From positions 1 to 64,000 of the forward strand of contig DASTVV010000132.1 of assembly GCA_035758925.1 (NCBI GenBank): a stretch of DNA of 64,000 bases, read 5' to 3'. This DNA is from DASPMP01 sp035758925 (GTDB lineage: Bacteria; Gemmatimonadota; Gemmatimonadetes; Gemmatimonadales; Gemmatimonadaceae). Below are positions 1-7,897 of this stretch, in pieces. Position numbers and translations under genes: made by a program. The stretch's first letter is position 1, and each line of letters begins with the position of its first letter. The notes below the pieces were generated by a model, which saw only the letters and a program-made list of their open reading frames with translations, was not told where the DNA came from and ran no database searches.

Positions 1-426
1 CGGATCGTCGCGGTTGGGGATGCTCGCGAGAAAGTGCGTGTTCACGCTGTCCACCATTCGCATCATGATCCGCGCAACCTTCTTGTGGTCCTTTTCGTCG
101 GACTTGAAATCGAAGTTGGCGAATGGACCGCCGCCACCCCCACCGGGAGGTCCGCCCGCCGCGGGAGCGCCACCAGCCGCTTGACCCGGCGCTGCACCCG
201 CTGCCGCGGCGCCCCCTGCCGGCGTCCGTTCGACGTGGCAGAATGTGCAGCGGACGCCAAGCGACATGGTGAATCCGCGCATGACTGCCACCACGGAGTC
301 TGTCGGCATGTCCTTGGGCAGCACCTGGAGGTTTTCCGGCTTGGCGGGCAACTGCGCGACGACGCCTGCAGGCAGAGCCATGAAAGCGGCGGCGGCGCAA
401 ACACGAATCGTCAGTCGGCAGGACAT
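1..426 (-). CDS. Single-haem c-type cytochrome, 3' end outside window
   Basis: The first 142 codons of a leftward gene that runs off the window. It starts with an ATG at 426 and a signal peptide ending near residue 24 (GVVAQ). A CTFCH haem-binding motif (C60, C63, H64) follows the block LPKDMPTDSVVAVMRGF. After that comes a Gly/Ala/Pro-rich stretch of about 32 residues, then the conserved block FDFKSDEKDHKKVARIMMRM. This pattern is that of the small exported cytochromes of Acidobacteriota and Gemmatimonadota that resemble the reaction-centre cytochrome subunit. The low-complexity insert between the haem site and the second block looks like an expanded flexible linker. It probably carries electrons in the periplasm; its partner is not known. 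It diverges from argJ with 68 bp between the starts. Confidence 0.82.
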   Translation of the reverse strand, partial: MSCRLTIRVCAAAAFMALPAGVVAQLPAKPENLQVLPKDMPTDSVVAVMRGFTMSLGVRCTFCHVERTPAGGAAAAGAAPGQAAGGAPAAGGPPGGGGGGPFANFDFKSDEKDHKKVARIMMRMVDSVNTHFLASIPNRDDP

Positions 427-494
427 GAGTTTCTCGGTGAGCGGGTCGGGGGCAAACTTACGCGTGGGGAGCCGTTCGTCACTAGTTTGGTCCG

Positions 495-1670
495 ATGCAA
501 TTTCACGAAGTTCCCCGCTTTCCGCGCGGCTTTCGCTGCGCCAGCCGGAATGTCGGCCTCAAACCCGACGCGAAAGATCTGGCCTTGTTCGTGAGCGAGG
601 TGGACGCCGCCGCGGCCGCGCTGTTCACGAAGAACCAGTTTCCCGGCGCGCCGGTCATTCTCGGTAGAGAAACCCTGCAGGGCAGCGGCCGTCTGCGTGG
701 CATCATCGTCAACAGCAAGGTGAGCAACGTCGCCAACGGCGAACAGGGCCTGAAGGACGCGAGACGCATGGCCGCTGCCGCGGCGCAGGAACTGGGCACC
801 ACACCGGATCGCGTCCTCGTTTCGTCCACCGGCGTCATCGGCGTCCGGCTCCCCATCGAGCTCATCGAGGCCGGCGTGAAGGGCATGTCCGCCGATCTGC
901 AGGAAAATCCGCTCGTCGGCGCCGAGGGCATCATGACCACCGACACACATCCCAAGGCGCTGTCCGTCGCCGTCGCCGAGAGCGACGCCACGATCACGTG
1001 GGTGGCGAAGGGGTCTGGCATGATCGAGCCCAACATGGCCACGATGCTCGTCTACATCTTCACCGACGCACTCTTTCCCTCGGAAACACTGGACGGAATG
1101 CTGCGCGCCGCCGCGCGTGTCTCGTTCAACATGTTGTCCATCGACAGCGACACGAGCACGTCGGACACGTGCGCGATCCTTGCAAACGGTCTGGCTGGTC
1201 AGGTGGACTCGAAGGCGTTTTCGGACGCGCTGACCGCGGGTTGTCTGCGGATGACGGAGATCCTCGCGCGCGACGGGGAGGGTGCTACACGTCTGCTGCG
1301 CGTCACAGCCAAGGGAGCCAAGACAGCGACCGACGCGAGAAGAGTGGCCAAGTCCCTGGTGAACTCGCCGCTCGTGAAAACCATGGTGCACGGCGCGGAT
1401 CCCAATGTGGGACGCATCCTGATGGCCGTGGGCAAATGCTTCGACGCGACGATCGTTCCCGCCAAGACGTCGGCCTCCATCAACGGGCTCGAAGTCGTTC
1501 ACCTCGGTGCGCGCACAACCTTCGACGACAAGCAGGCGCGTGCCGTGCTGTCGGCCCCAACGATCGATATCGTCGTCGATCTCGGAGTCGGTGGCGAGGC
1601 CGCGACGGCGTTCGGCTGCGACCTGTCGCGCGGCTATATCGAGGAGAACGCAGCGTACTACTCGAGCTGA
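495..1670 (+). CDS. argJ: Bifunctional glutamate N-acetyltransferase / amino-acid acetyltransferase ArgJ
   Basis: Protein of 391 residues, the usual length of ArgJ. The family moves the acetyl group from N-acetylornithine to glutamate, closing the cyclic arginine pathway, and in some members also uses acetyl-CoA. The precursor cuts itself before a threonine in the motif KGSGMIxPxMATM. Here this is KGSGMIEPNMATM with T183 as the new N-terminal nucleophile of the beta chain. Other family blocks are FPRGFRCAS at the N-terminus, VSSTGVIG near 110 (oxyanion region) and the C-terminal ENAAYYSS. The ATG at 495 fits the family start. No other arginine gene is seen nearby. Cytoplasmic enzyme. Confidence 0.96.
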   Translation: MQFHEVPRFPRGFRCASRNVGLKPDAKDLALFVSEVDAAAAALFTKNQFPGAPVILGRETLQGSGRLRGIIVNSKVSNVANGEQGLKDARRMAAAAAQELGTTPDRVLVSSTGVIGVRLPIELIEAGVKGMSADLQENPLVGAEGIMTTDTHPKALSVAVAESDATITWVAKGSGMIEPNMATMLVYIFTDALFPSETLDGMLRAAARVSFNMLSIDSDTSTSDTCAILANGLAGQVDSKAFSDALTAGCLRMTEILARDGEGATRLLRVTAKGAKTATDARRVAKSLVNSPLVKTMVHGADPNVGRILMAVGKCFDATIVPAKTSASINGLEVVHLGARTTFDDKQARAVLSAPTIDIVVDLGVGGEAATAFGCDLSRGYIEENAAYYSS

Positions 1671-1755
1671 GTCGCGGCCCCTTGTAGTCGCCGACGCGCG
1701 ACTGCATCATGCCTGCCGCACGCTCCAACCAACCTTCCCCCATACCCGCTCGTCG

Positions 1756-3726
1756 ATGCGACCGTCGTCCCTGGCGTTGATCGCCACCCTCGCGCTCCCG
1801 GTCGGTCTCGCCGCTCAGGCTCCGCGCATCACGCCCGCGGGCGACCCCTCGGTGAAGTCCGACTCGATCTATCGCCTGGCCGTGGACCCGTCAAAGTATC
1901 CTGAGTACTCGGTGGCGCTCCTGCTCGACGACGGCGTCATTCAGATCGAGGCGGACGGACGACATCGCAAAACGTATCGCACGATCGTGCAGATCCTCAA
2001 GCCGGACGCCGAGGAGCGCTATCAGGAGCAGACCTTCAGCTACGCACCGAAGCACGAGCGGATGACGGTGAACTGGGTTCGCGTCGTGAAGCCCAGTGGC
2101 GAAGTGGTCAGTGACAAGCCGTCGCACGTTCAGGATTCCGACGTGCCCGCGGAGGAAGGCGATCCGGTGTACTCCGATCGCAAGGTGAAGCGCTTGTCGC
2201 TCACCGGCGTCAAGGCCGGAACGATCGTCGACTACAGTTACACAACCGAGGAGCTGAAGCCGTTCCTTCCGGGCGACTTCTCGTTCTCGTGGCGCGTCAA
2301 TCCGGGCGTGCCAGTCGCGCGCTCGCGCTACGTCGTGGACATGCCGTCGACGCTCAAGGCCCGCGTGGTCGAACGGAACCTCGATTTCAAGGCAACGGTC
2401 GCCGAGTCCGGCGGTCGGCGCGTGTACTCCTGGGCCAAAGCGAACGTGCCGTCGGTGCGATCCGAAGCACTCGCGGCCGACTCCAACGGCGTGACGATGA
2501 CCATCGGCATCAGCTCGCCGCTCGGCTGGTCGAACATCGGCGCCTGGTACGCGTCGAACGCGCGCACTCGCTACGCGCTGACGGCAGCCGTCGAGCAGAA
2601 GATCACGGAGGTCATCAAGGGCGCGAAGACGATCGACGATTCGATTCGCGCGGTGCACCGCTGGGTGGCGCAGGATATCCGTTACGTATCGATCGCGCTG
2701 GGACTGGGCGGCTATCAGCCGCGCACACCGGACGAGGTGCTGCGCACGGGTTTCGGCGACTGCAAGGACAAGGCGACGCTCTTCGTCGCGGCGCTCGGCA
2801 AGCTGGGCGTCACCGCGTATCCCGTGCTGCTCAACATCGATGGCGGCGTGGAGCGGAATCTCCCGTCGATCGACCAGTTCAATCACGTGATCGCGGCGGT
2901 GAAACGCGGCGGTGGCTACGAGTACACGGATCTGACGGCGGACTTGTTCCCCTACGGCCAGCTGTCGCCGACAGAACAAGGCGAGTTCGGCGTCGTCGTG
3001 CATCCGGACGGCTCGACCGAGGAAATCACCTTCCCCGAAGCGACCATCGACCAGAACGCCAGCATCACGTCGATCTCGGGGACGCTGTCGGAGCAAGGCA
3101 TGTTCAACGGTGCGTACGTCGAGGAAGCGCGCGGCGCACGCCAGTACCAGATGCGCGAGCTGTTCCGGCATCCGCTGGATTCCGCGGCCCGCGCCAACAT
3201 CCCAACGGGCGTCGCACGCAATTACTTCGAGGGCGCGCGCGGCGACAGCCTCCAGTCGTTCAATGGCCTCGACCTCTCGGTCCTGCCACGGCTGCGCGTC
3301 GTCATCCAGAACGGCAAGGCAGCGGAGCCGGCCGGGAACAGCATGATCTTCCGTCTGCCCTTCAAGAACATGGCGGCACTGACCGACGCCGCGTCGGAGC
3401 TGGAGCGCGAGCCGACGCGGCGATTCACGATCGATCCGCAAAAATTCTGGCAGTACGGCGTGTCCTCGCTGGAGCTGCGCGTGCGGCTGCCGGACGGCTG
3501 GAAGGCACGGCTGCCCAACGGCGTCAACGCCTCGAGCGCCTTCGGCAGCTTCCGCTCGGAGTACACGCAGATCGGCAACGAGCTCGTCGTTCGCCGCAGC
3601 GCTACCGGCGCCAAAGGCGTGCAGCCGCCGGAGAAGATCACCGACCTGATTGCGTGGTTGCGCGCGGTGGGCAAGGACGACGCACGGATGATCGTGCTGG
3701 AAAAGCCGTCAACGACAACACCGTAA
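1756..3726 (+). CDS. Exported DUF3857 and transglutaminase-like domain protein
   Basis: Protein of 656 residues. The ATG at 1756 is preferred because it opens a clear signal peptide (LALIATLALPVGLAAQ). Residues of about 45-250 match DUF3857 (PF12969), a beta-rich domain that usually precedes a transglutaminase core. The core follows with HRWVAQDIRYVSI, the catalytic Cys in GFGDCKDKA, a His in DQFNHVIAA and an Asp in YEYTDLTAD, so the Cys-His-Asp triad is intact. The C-terminal 200 residues look like the beta-sandwich that often ends such proteins. It is probably a periplasmic cysteine peptidase or amidase-like enzyme; the substrate is unknown. The stop codon is followed at once by a 12-bp repeat array. 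Confidence 0.85.
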   Translation: MRPSSLALIATLALPVGLAAQAPRITPAGDPSVKSDSIYRLAVDPSKYPEYSVALLLDDGVIQIEADGRHRKTYRTIVQILKPDAEERYQEQTFSYAPKHERMTVNWVRVVKPSGEVVSDKPSHVQDSDVPAEEGDPVYSDRKVKRLSLTGVKAGTIVDYSYTTEELKPFLPGDFSFSWRVNPGVPVARSRYVVDMPSTLKARVVERNLDFKATVAESGGRRVYSWAKANVPSVRSEALAADSNGVTMTIGISSPLGWSNIGAWYASNARTRYALTAAVEQKITEVIKGAKTIDDSIRAVHRWVAQDIRYVSIALGLGGYQPRTPDEVLRTGFGDCKDKATLFVAALGKLGVTAYPVLLNIDGGVERNLPSIDQFNHVIAAVKRGGGYEYTDLTADLFPYGQLSPTEQGEFGVVVHPDGSTEEITFPEATIDQNASITSISGTLSEQGMFNGAYVEEARGARQYQMRELFRHPLDSAARANIPTGVARNYFEGARGDSLQSFNGLDLSVLPRLRVVIQNGKAAEPAGNSMIFRLPFKNMAALTDAASELEREPTRRFTIDPQKFWQYGVSSLELRVRLPDGWKARLPNGVNASSAFGSFRSEYTQIGNELVVRRSATGAKGVQPPEKITDLIAWLRAVGKDDARMIVLEKPSTTTP

Positions 3727-3727
3727 C

Positions 3728-3852
3728 GCGGCTTTAAAAGCGGCTTTAAGGGCGGCTTTAAAAACGGCTTTGAAAACGGCTTTGAAAACGGCTTTGAGAA
3801 CGGCGATAGAATCGTCGTAAGAGCGTAGGTCAAAGCCGCAGTCAAAGCCGCA
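3728..3852. repeat. 12-bp tandem array with facing inverted copies
   Basis: Six units of consensus RCGGCTTTRAAA occupy 3728-3799 and a decayed seventh ends at 3811. Two units in the opposite orientation, GTCAAAGCCGCA, lie at 3829-3852. The facing arms can pair (CGGCTTTGA with TCAAAGCCG), so the transcript between the transglutaminase gene and mpl could fold into a hairpin. The inverted unit differs by one base from the unit of the array at 17546-17617, so the two arrays belong to one family. The array fills nearly the whole gap before mpl and leaves no clear ribosome binding site. Confidence 0.85.
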
Positions 3853-3857
3853 GTCGG

Positions 3858-5342
3858 ATGTATTTTTCCGGCATGGCTGACGACAACGGCAATGTTCTCG
3901 ACGAGGTAGCTCCGGGTTCTGTCCAGCGCGTGCATCTCGTCGGCGTTGCCGGCACGGGGATGGGCGCGTTCGCGGGCATGCTCAAGGCAGCCGGCTACAT
4001 CGTGACGGGGAGCGACGAGAACGTCTATCCCCCGATGAGCGACATGCTGCGCGAATGGGGCATCGAGGTGTTCACGCCCTACGCACCGGCGAATCTCGAC
4101 CGCGCAAAGCCGGACCTGGTGATCATCGGGAACGTCATCCGGCGCGTGAACCCGGAGGCCATGGCGGCGCGAGAGCGCGGCCTGCCGCAGATGAGCTTTC
4201 CGGCGGCGTTTGGTTCGTTGATCCTGGCCGACAAGCACAGCGTGGTCGTCGTCGGCACTCATGGGAAAACGACGACGTCGGCGCTGATGGCACACGTCCT
4301 GGTCGACGCTGGCCTCGACCCCACGTTCCTCGTCGGCGGCGTCACCGTCAACTACGGCGGCAACTTCCGACTCGGCAGGGGCAAGTATGTCGTGGTCGAA
4401 GGCGACGAGTACGACACGGCGTACTTCGACAAGGGACCCAAGTTCCTGCACTATCGCGCGCGCACGGCGCTGCTCACGAGCATCGAGTTCGACCACGCGG
4501 ACATCTTTCGCGACATGCCGCACTACGAGTCGGCGTTCGAGAGCTTCGTGACCCGGATGCCGGCCGACGGGGTGCTCGCGGTGAGCGCGTCATATCCGCG
4601 TGCCGTGGAGATGGCGCGGCGCCTGGCGACGTCGAAGGTCGTGACCTATGCCGTGAACGGGCAGGCGGACTACCGAGCCGACAACGAGCGCTTTTCCCCG
4701 GAAGGCACGCGCTTCCGGATCCACGCGCCTCGGATGCGCGGGAAGAAGGAGCTCGTGCTACCGATGTCGGGCTACCACAACATCGAGAACGCGGCTGGCG
4801 TATACGCGGCGGCGCGATCCATCGGCCTCTCGCACGATCAGATCGCGCACGGCTTCGCGACGTTCAAGGGGGTCAAGCGCCGGCAGGAGGAACGCGGTGA
4901 GATCGGCGGGGTGCTCGTGATCGACGACTTCGCGCACCATCCCACGGCGGTCCGCGAAACCATCGAAGGCATCAGGCAGCGGTATCCCGATCGCCGGCTA
5001 TGGGCCGTGTTCGAGCCACGCTCCAACACCAGCCGCCGCAACATTCACCAGGCGGACTACGCGAAATCGTTCGGCAGCGCCGACCTCGTGACCCTGCGTG
5101 AGCCGGAGCCGCACGACAAGGTCCCGGCCAACGAGCGCCTGGACGTGCGCGCGATCGTCGCCGAGCTCAAGTCGCACGGCATCATCGCGGACTCGTCGCC
5201 CGACGTCGCGGTGCTGGTGCAGAACGTCAGCGAGAACGCAGAGCGAAACGACCTGATTCTCGTGATGAGCAACGGATCGTTTGGCGGGTTCATTCCGTCC
5301 CTCATGGAAGCGCTGTCGAGTCGTTTCGGGGGGCGGGGCTAG
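3858..5342 (+). CDS. mpl: UDP-N-acetylmuramate:L-alanyl-gamma-D-glutamyl-meso-diaminopimelate ligase Mpl
   Basis: Protein of 494 residues of the Mur ligase family. Mpl joins the recycled tripeptide L-Ala-D-Glu-mDAP to UDP-MurNAc in the cytoplasm, so the cell reuses wall peptides. The N-terminal nucleotide fold has HLVGVAGTGMGAFAGML. The ATP loop is GTHGKTTTS (from residue 133). The stretch VVEGDEYDTAYFDKGPKF separates Mpl from MurC. The central VIDDFAHHPTAVRETI and C-terminal EPRSNTSRR match the remaining Mur domains. An in-frame ATG at 3873 is an equally possible start, since neither site has a good ribosome binding site. The family recycles meso-DAP peptides, which fits a diderm wall. Confidence 0.95.
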   Translation: MYFSGMADDNGNVLDEVAPGSVQRVHLVGVAGTGMGAFAGMLKAAGYIVTGSDENVYPPMSDMLREWGIEVFTPYAPANLDRAKPDLVIIGNVIRRVNPEAMAARERGLPQMSFPAAFGSLILADKHSVVVVGTHGKTTTSALMAHVLVDAGLDPTFLVGGVTVNYGGNFRLGRGKYVVVEGDEYDTAYFDKGPKFLHYRARTALLTSIEFDHADIFRDMPHYESAFESFVTRMPADGVLAVSASYPRAVEMARRLATSKVVTYAVNGQADYRADNERFSPEGTRFRIHAPRMRGKKELVLPMSGYHNIENAAGVYAAARSIGLSHDQIAHGFATFKGVKRRQEERGEIGGVLVIDDFAHHPTAVRETIEGIRQRYPDRRLWAVFEPRSNTSRRNIHQADYAKSFGSADLVTLREPEPHDKVPANERLDVRAIVAELKSHGIIADSSPDVAVLVQNVSENAERNDLILVMSNGSFGGFIPSLMEALSSRFGGRG

Positions 5343-5412
5343 GCATCATCGCGCGAACCCGGAGCTCGAGATCCTCGCGCCGGGGCCCAATGGCACTCGA
5401 GATCGCAGCGCC

Positions 5413-5652
5413 AGGGCCGCGAACCACTTGATCCGGATTCTACGGACTCTGACGGATTGAACCCGGCAAGGCAGAGTCCCATCCCGCCCTATTGATTCAG
5501 TTTGTCTTTTTGTTAGAGACAGCTGTTCGCGCGCGCACAAGTGTCAGTTTACAAAAACAAAGCTCCCCTCGCTCATTGCGAGAGGAGCCTTGGTTTGCGG
5601 AGGTACTATCCGTTCAAATCGGTTGAATCCGGATCAAGCAGTACGTGGCCCT
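5413..5652. repeat. Intergenic element with about 34-bp inverted ends (copy A)
   Basis: This fills most of the 380-bp gap between the convergent mpl and S9 peptidase genes. The left end (5413-5446) reads AGGGCC then CTTGATCCGGATTC, and the right end (5625-5652) is its near-exact inverse. The 20 bases at 5427-5446 are the exact reverse complement of 30991-31010 in copy B. The inside holds an 8-bp stem (GGACTCTG 5444-5451 with CAGAGTCC 5472-5479), T-rich DNA and a terminator-like hairpin. Outside the ends, GGCCCT-S-GCGC units are repeated in tandem: twice to the right (5648 and 5677 regions) and twice to the left (5380-5420). No reading frame of note lies inside. It resembles a non-autonomous element moved in trans, though no flanking duplication is clear. 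Confidence 0.75.
5551..5589 (-). terminator. Intrinsic terminator-like hairpin in element A, leftward
   Basis: Read on the minus strand, an 11-bp stem with one mismatch (5578-5588 with 5562-5572) and a 5-base loop is followed by the T-rich run TTTGTTTTTGT (5561-5551). It lies about 135 bases past the stop of the S9 peptidase gene, so it could end that transcript. It also sits inside a repeat element whose other copy carries a similar hairpin of different sequence. Confidence 0.65.
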
Positions 5653-5722
5653 CGCGCGAGAGTCTTTACGCCCTGCGGCCCTCGCGCGAGAGCCCATCCC
5701 AAAGATGGCCGTCGCCACGAGG

Positions 5723-7786
5723 CTACTGATCTGTTGTCGTCACCGCCGGCTTCGCCTTGGTGCCATATTTCTCGAACCAGCTCCGCAGATACAGCTGCGT
5801 CCGCAGGAAGTTCGACGGTGTGCTGCTCGTCCCGTGATACTCGTTGTTCATCCGGACCATGACCGTCGGCACGCCCCGCTTCTTCAGCGCGCGATAGAAC
5901 TCCTCCGTCTGCGGCATCGGCGTCCGGAGGTCGAGGATGCCCGTCATGAGCATCGTCGGCGTCTTCACCCGACCCACGTACATGATGGGTGAACGCCGCA
6001 GATACTCGCTGGGATCCTCCCAGAACGGCTTCTCGAAGTTCTCGTACCACCCGGCGCCATCCGTCTCGCCGACGAAACTCAGCCAGTTCGTCACCGGGCA
6101 CAGCGACGCCGCCGCGGTGAAGCGATCGGTGTGTCCCACCGTCCACGCCGTGAGCACGCCGCCGCCCGAGCATCCGTACACGTACAGATTCTTCGTGTCG
6201 ATGTAGCCGCGGCCGATGACGGTATCGACACCGGCCATCAAGTCATCGAAGTCCTTCCCGGGATACGCGTTCTTGATCTCGTTGGTGAACTTCTCGCCGT
6301 AACCGGTGCTGCCGCGCGGATTCGTGTACAGGACCACGTATCCGTTCGCCGCGTGATCCTGCCGCGCAAAGCTGAAGCCCACGTTGTACATCGCCTGTGG
6401 ACCGCCGTGGATGTCCAGAATCAACGGATATTTCTTCGACGCGTCGAAGTCCGGTGGCTTCACGATCCAGCCCTGGATCCGGAGCCCGTCCCTGGACGTG
6501 TACCACACCTCCTCGGTCTGGGCGAGCTGCTTGCCCTGGAGCACGTCGTCGTTCACCGCGGTCAACTGCGTGAACGTGGACACCGTGCCCGTCTTCGGCA
6601 GCGTGAACGTGACGACATCGTTGGACTTGGTGGGCGTCGAGCGCACTCCCACGGCCTGCCCGGCCTTGCTCACCGCGGTCACCGTCATGAAGTGCTTGCC
6701 CGCCGTGATTGCGCGCGTCTGGCCGGCACTGTTCGCGAAGTAGAAATTCTTCGACCCTTCGCTCTCGACGTTGAAGTACACGCCGCTGTTGTCATTGGCC
6801 CACGTGACACCGGAGATCGGCCGGTCGAGGTTCGTGATGGCGTGCGGGTTCGAGCCGTCCGCGTTCATCATCCACAGCTTGCTCTCCGCCCACGCGGAGT
6901 GATCCGTCGAGTCGGCGTGGATGTAGGCAATCGTCTTTCCGTCCGGTGACACCATCGGGCCGTTGTTCGTGCCAGTTCCGCGCGTCAGCTGCTTGATCTC
7001 GCCAGTCTCGAGGTTTGCCGCATAAATGTGCGAGCGGCGGAACGCGCCATCGGCCTCCGCCTCGCGGTAGGAGCTGAACAGGATCCACTTGCTGTCAACC
7101 GAAAAGTCGCCGCCGGAGTGATTCCAGTCGCCAGTGGTGATCTGGCGCGCCGTACCGCCGTCGGCGGGGATGACGAAGAGGTGGCGATAGCCGTCGTCGG
7201 TGAACCCGATGCGGTCGGCGCGATACGTGAGACGCGAGACGATCTTCGGCGGCTCGGTCCATTTCGCGCCCTTGGGCGGCGTGGGCATCGCGATCTTCCA
7301 TGACTCCTTGACCGGCACGTTCGCGGTGAACGCGATGGACTTGCCGTCCGGCGACCACTCGAGACTCGAGGGCGACTCCGTCAGGTGCGAGATCTGGGTC
7401 GTCGCGCCTTCGGCGTCCATCCAACGCACGAAAATCTGCTGGCCGCTGGGCTCACCCTTGGCGACGTAGGCGATCCGCGTCCCGTCCGGCGACCACTTCA
7501 CGTCGGACCCCTGCACGAGTTGCCGGGGGCGCGACCCGTCGGCGTTGCTCATCCAGATGGACGACTCCCACTTGTCGTTCATCTTGTCGATCCATCGCCG
7601 GCCATAGGCGATCTGCATCCCGCTCGGCGAGAACTGCGGCGCCTGGACGTCCTCCCAGTCGAGGTATTGTTCCAGCGAGATATGGTTCTTCGCCGGACGG
7701 TCCTGCCCGGACAGCCGGGGGACGAACGCGAGAAAGGTGGCGACACCGAGCCATCGAGCAGTACGGACGTAACGGGATGAACGCAT
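5723..7786 (-). CDS. Exported S9 family prolyl oligopeptidase-like peptidase
   Basis: Protein of 687 residues with a signal peptide (LGVATFLAFVPRLSGQ). Residues of about 35-400 form a propeller made of TolB/PD40-type repeats such as SPDGTRIAYVA, SPDGKSIAFTA and SPDGKTIAYIH. The C-terminal 250 residues are the alpha/beta hydrolase peptidase domain: DIHGGPQAMYN (oxyanion region), the nucleophile Ser in YGCSGGGVLTAW, the Asp in GILDLRTPMPQ and the His in NNEYHGTSS. The Ser motif is GCSGGG rather than the commoner GGSYGG. The family cuts peptides after the N-terminal residues of short substrates; location should be periplasmic. Its start diverges from the acyltransferase gene at 7898. A GGAG-type ribosome binding site precedes the ATG at 7786. 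Confidence 0.92.
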   Translation of the reverse strand: MRSSRYVRTARWLGVATFLAFVPRLSGQDRPAKNHISLEQYLDWEDVQAPQFSPSGMQIAYGRRWIDKMNDKWESSIWMSNADGSRPRQLVQGSDVKWSPDGTRIAYVAKGEPSGQQIFVRWMDAEGATTQISHLTESPSSLEWSPDGKSIAFTANVPVKESWKIAMPTPPKGAKWTEPPKIVSRLTYRADRIGFTDDGYRHLFVIPADGGTARQITTGDWNHSGGDFSVDSKWILFSSYREAEADGAFRRSHIYAANLETGEIKQLTRGTGTNNGPMVSPDGKTIAYIHADSTDHSAWAESKLWMMNADGSNPHAITNLDRPISGVTWANDNSGVYFNVESEGSKNFYFANSAGQTRAITAGKHFMTVTAVSKAGQAVGVRSTPTKSNDVVTFTLPKTGTVSTFTQLTAVNDDVLQGKQLAQTEEVWYTSRDGLRIQGWIVKPPDFDASKKYPLILDIHGGPQAMYNVGFSFARQDHAANGYVVLYTNPRGSTGYGEKFTNEIKNAYPGKDFDDLMAGVDTVIGRGYIDTKNLYVYGCSGGGVLTAWTVGHTDRFTAAASLCPVTNWLSFVGETDGAGWYENFEKPFWEDPSEYLRRSPIMYVGRVKTPTMLMTGILDLRTPMPQTEEFYRALKKRGVPTVMVRMNNEYHGTSSTPSNFLRTQLYLRSWFEKYGTKAKPAVTTTDQ

Positions 7787-7897
7787 GACGAGCTCCGGAA
7801 GAGTGCCAGAAATTGCCTGCGTGGTCGGCGAGCCGAAAGTGGGAAAATGTCTCGATCGGGTGCCGCGCGTGGCCTCCCGGAACGAGATTGTGTGTCG

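Noticed and set aside
3222..4523. A long leftward frame opposite the 12-bp array and mpl
   Set aside because: It lies fully opposite strongly supported genes, and its Lys-Pro-Phe-Ser repeats are just the 12-bp array read backwards.
5578..5640. A tRNA-like stretch in element A (GGTTGAATCC looks like a T arm)
   Set aside because: No acceptor stem, anticodon arm or CCA-side pairing can be built around it, and copy B lacks the motif.
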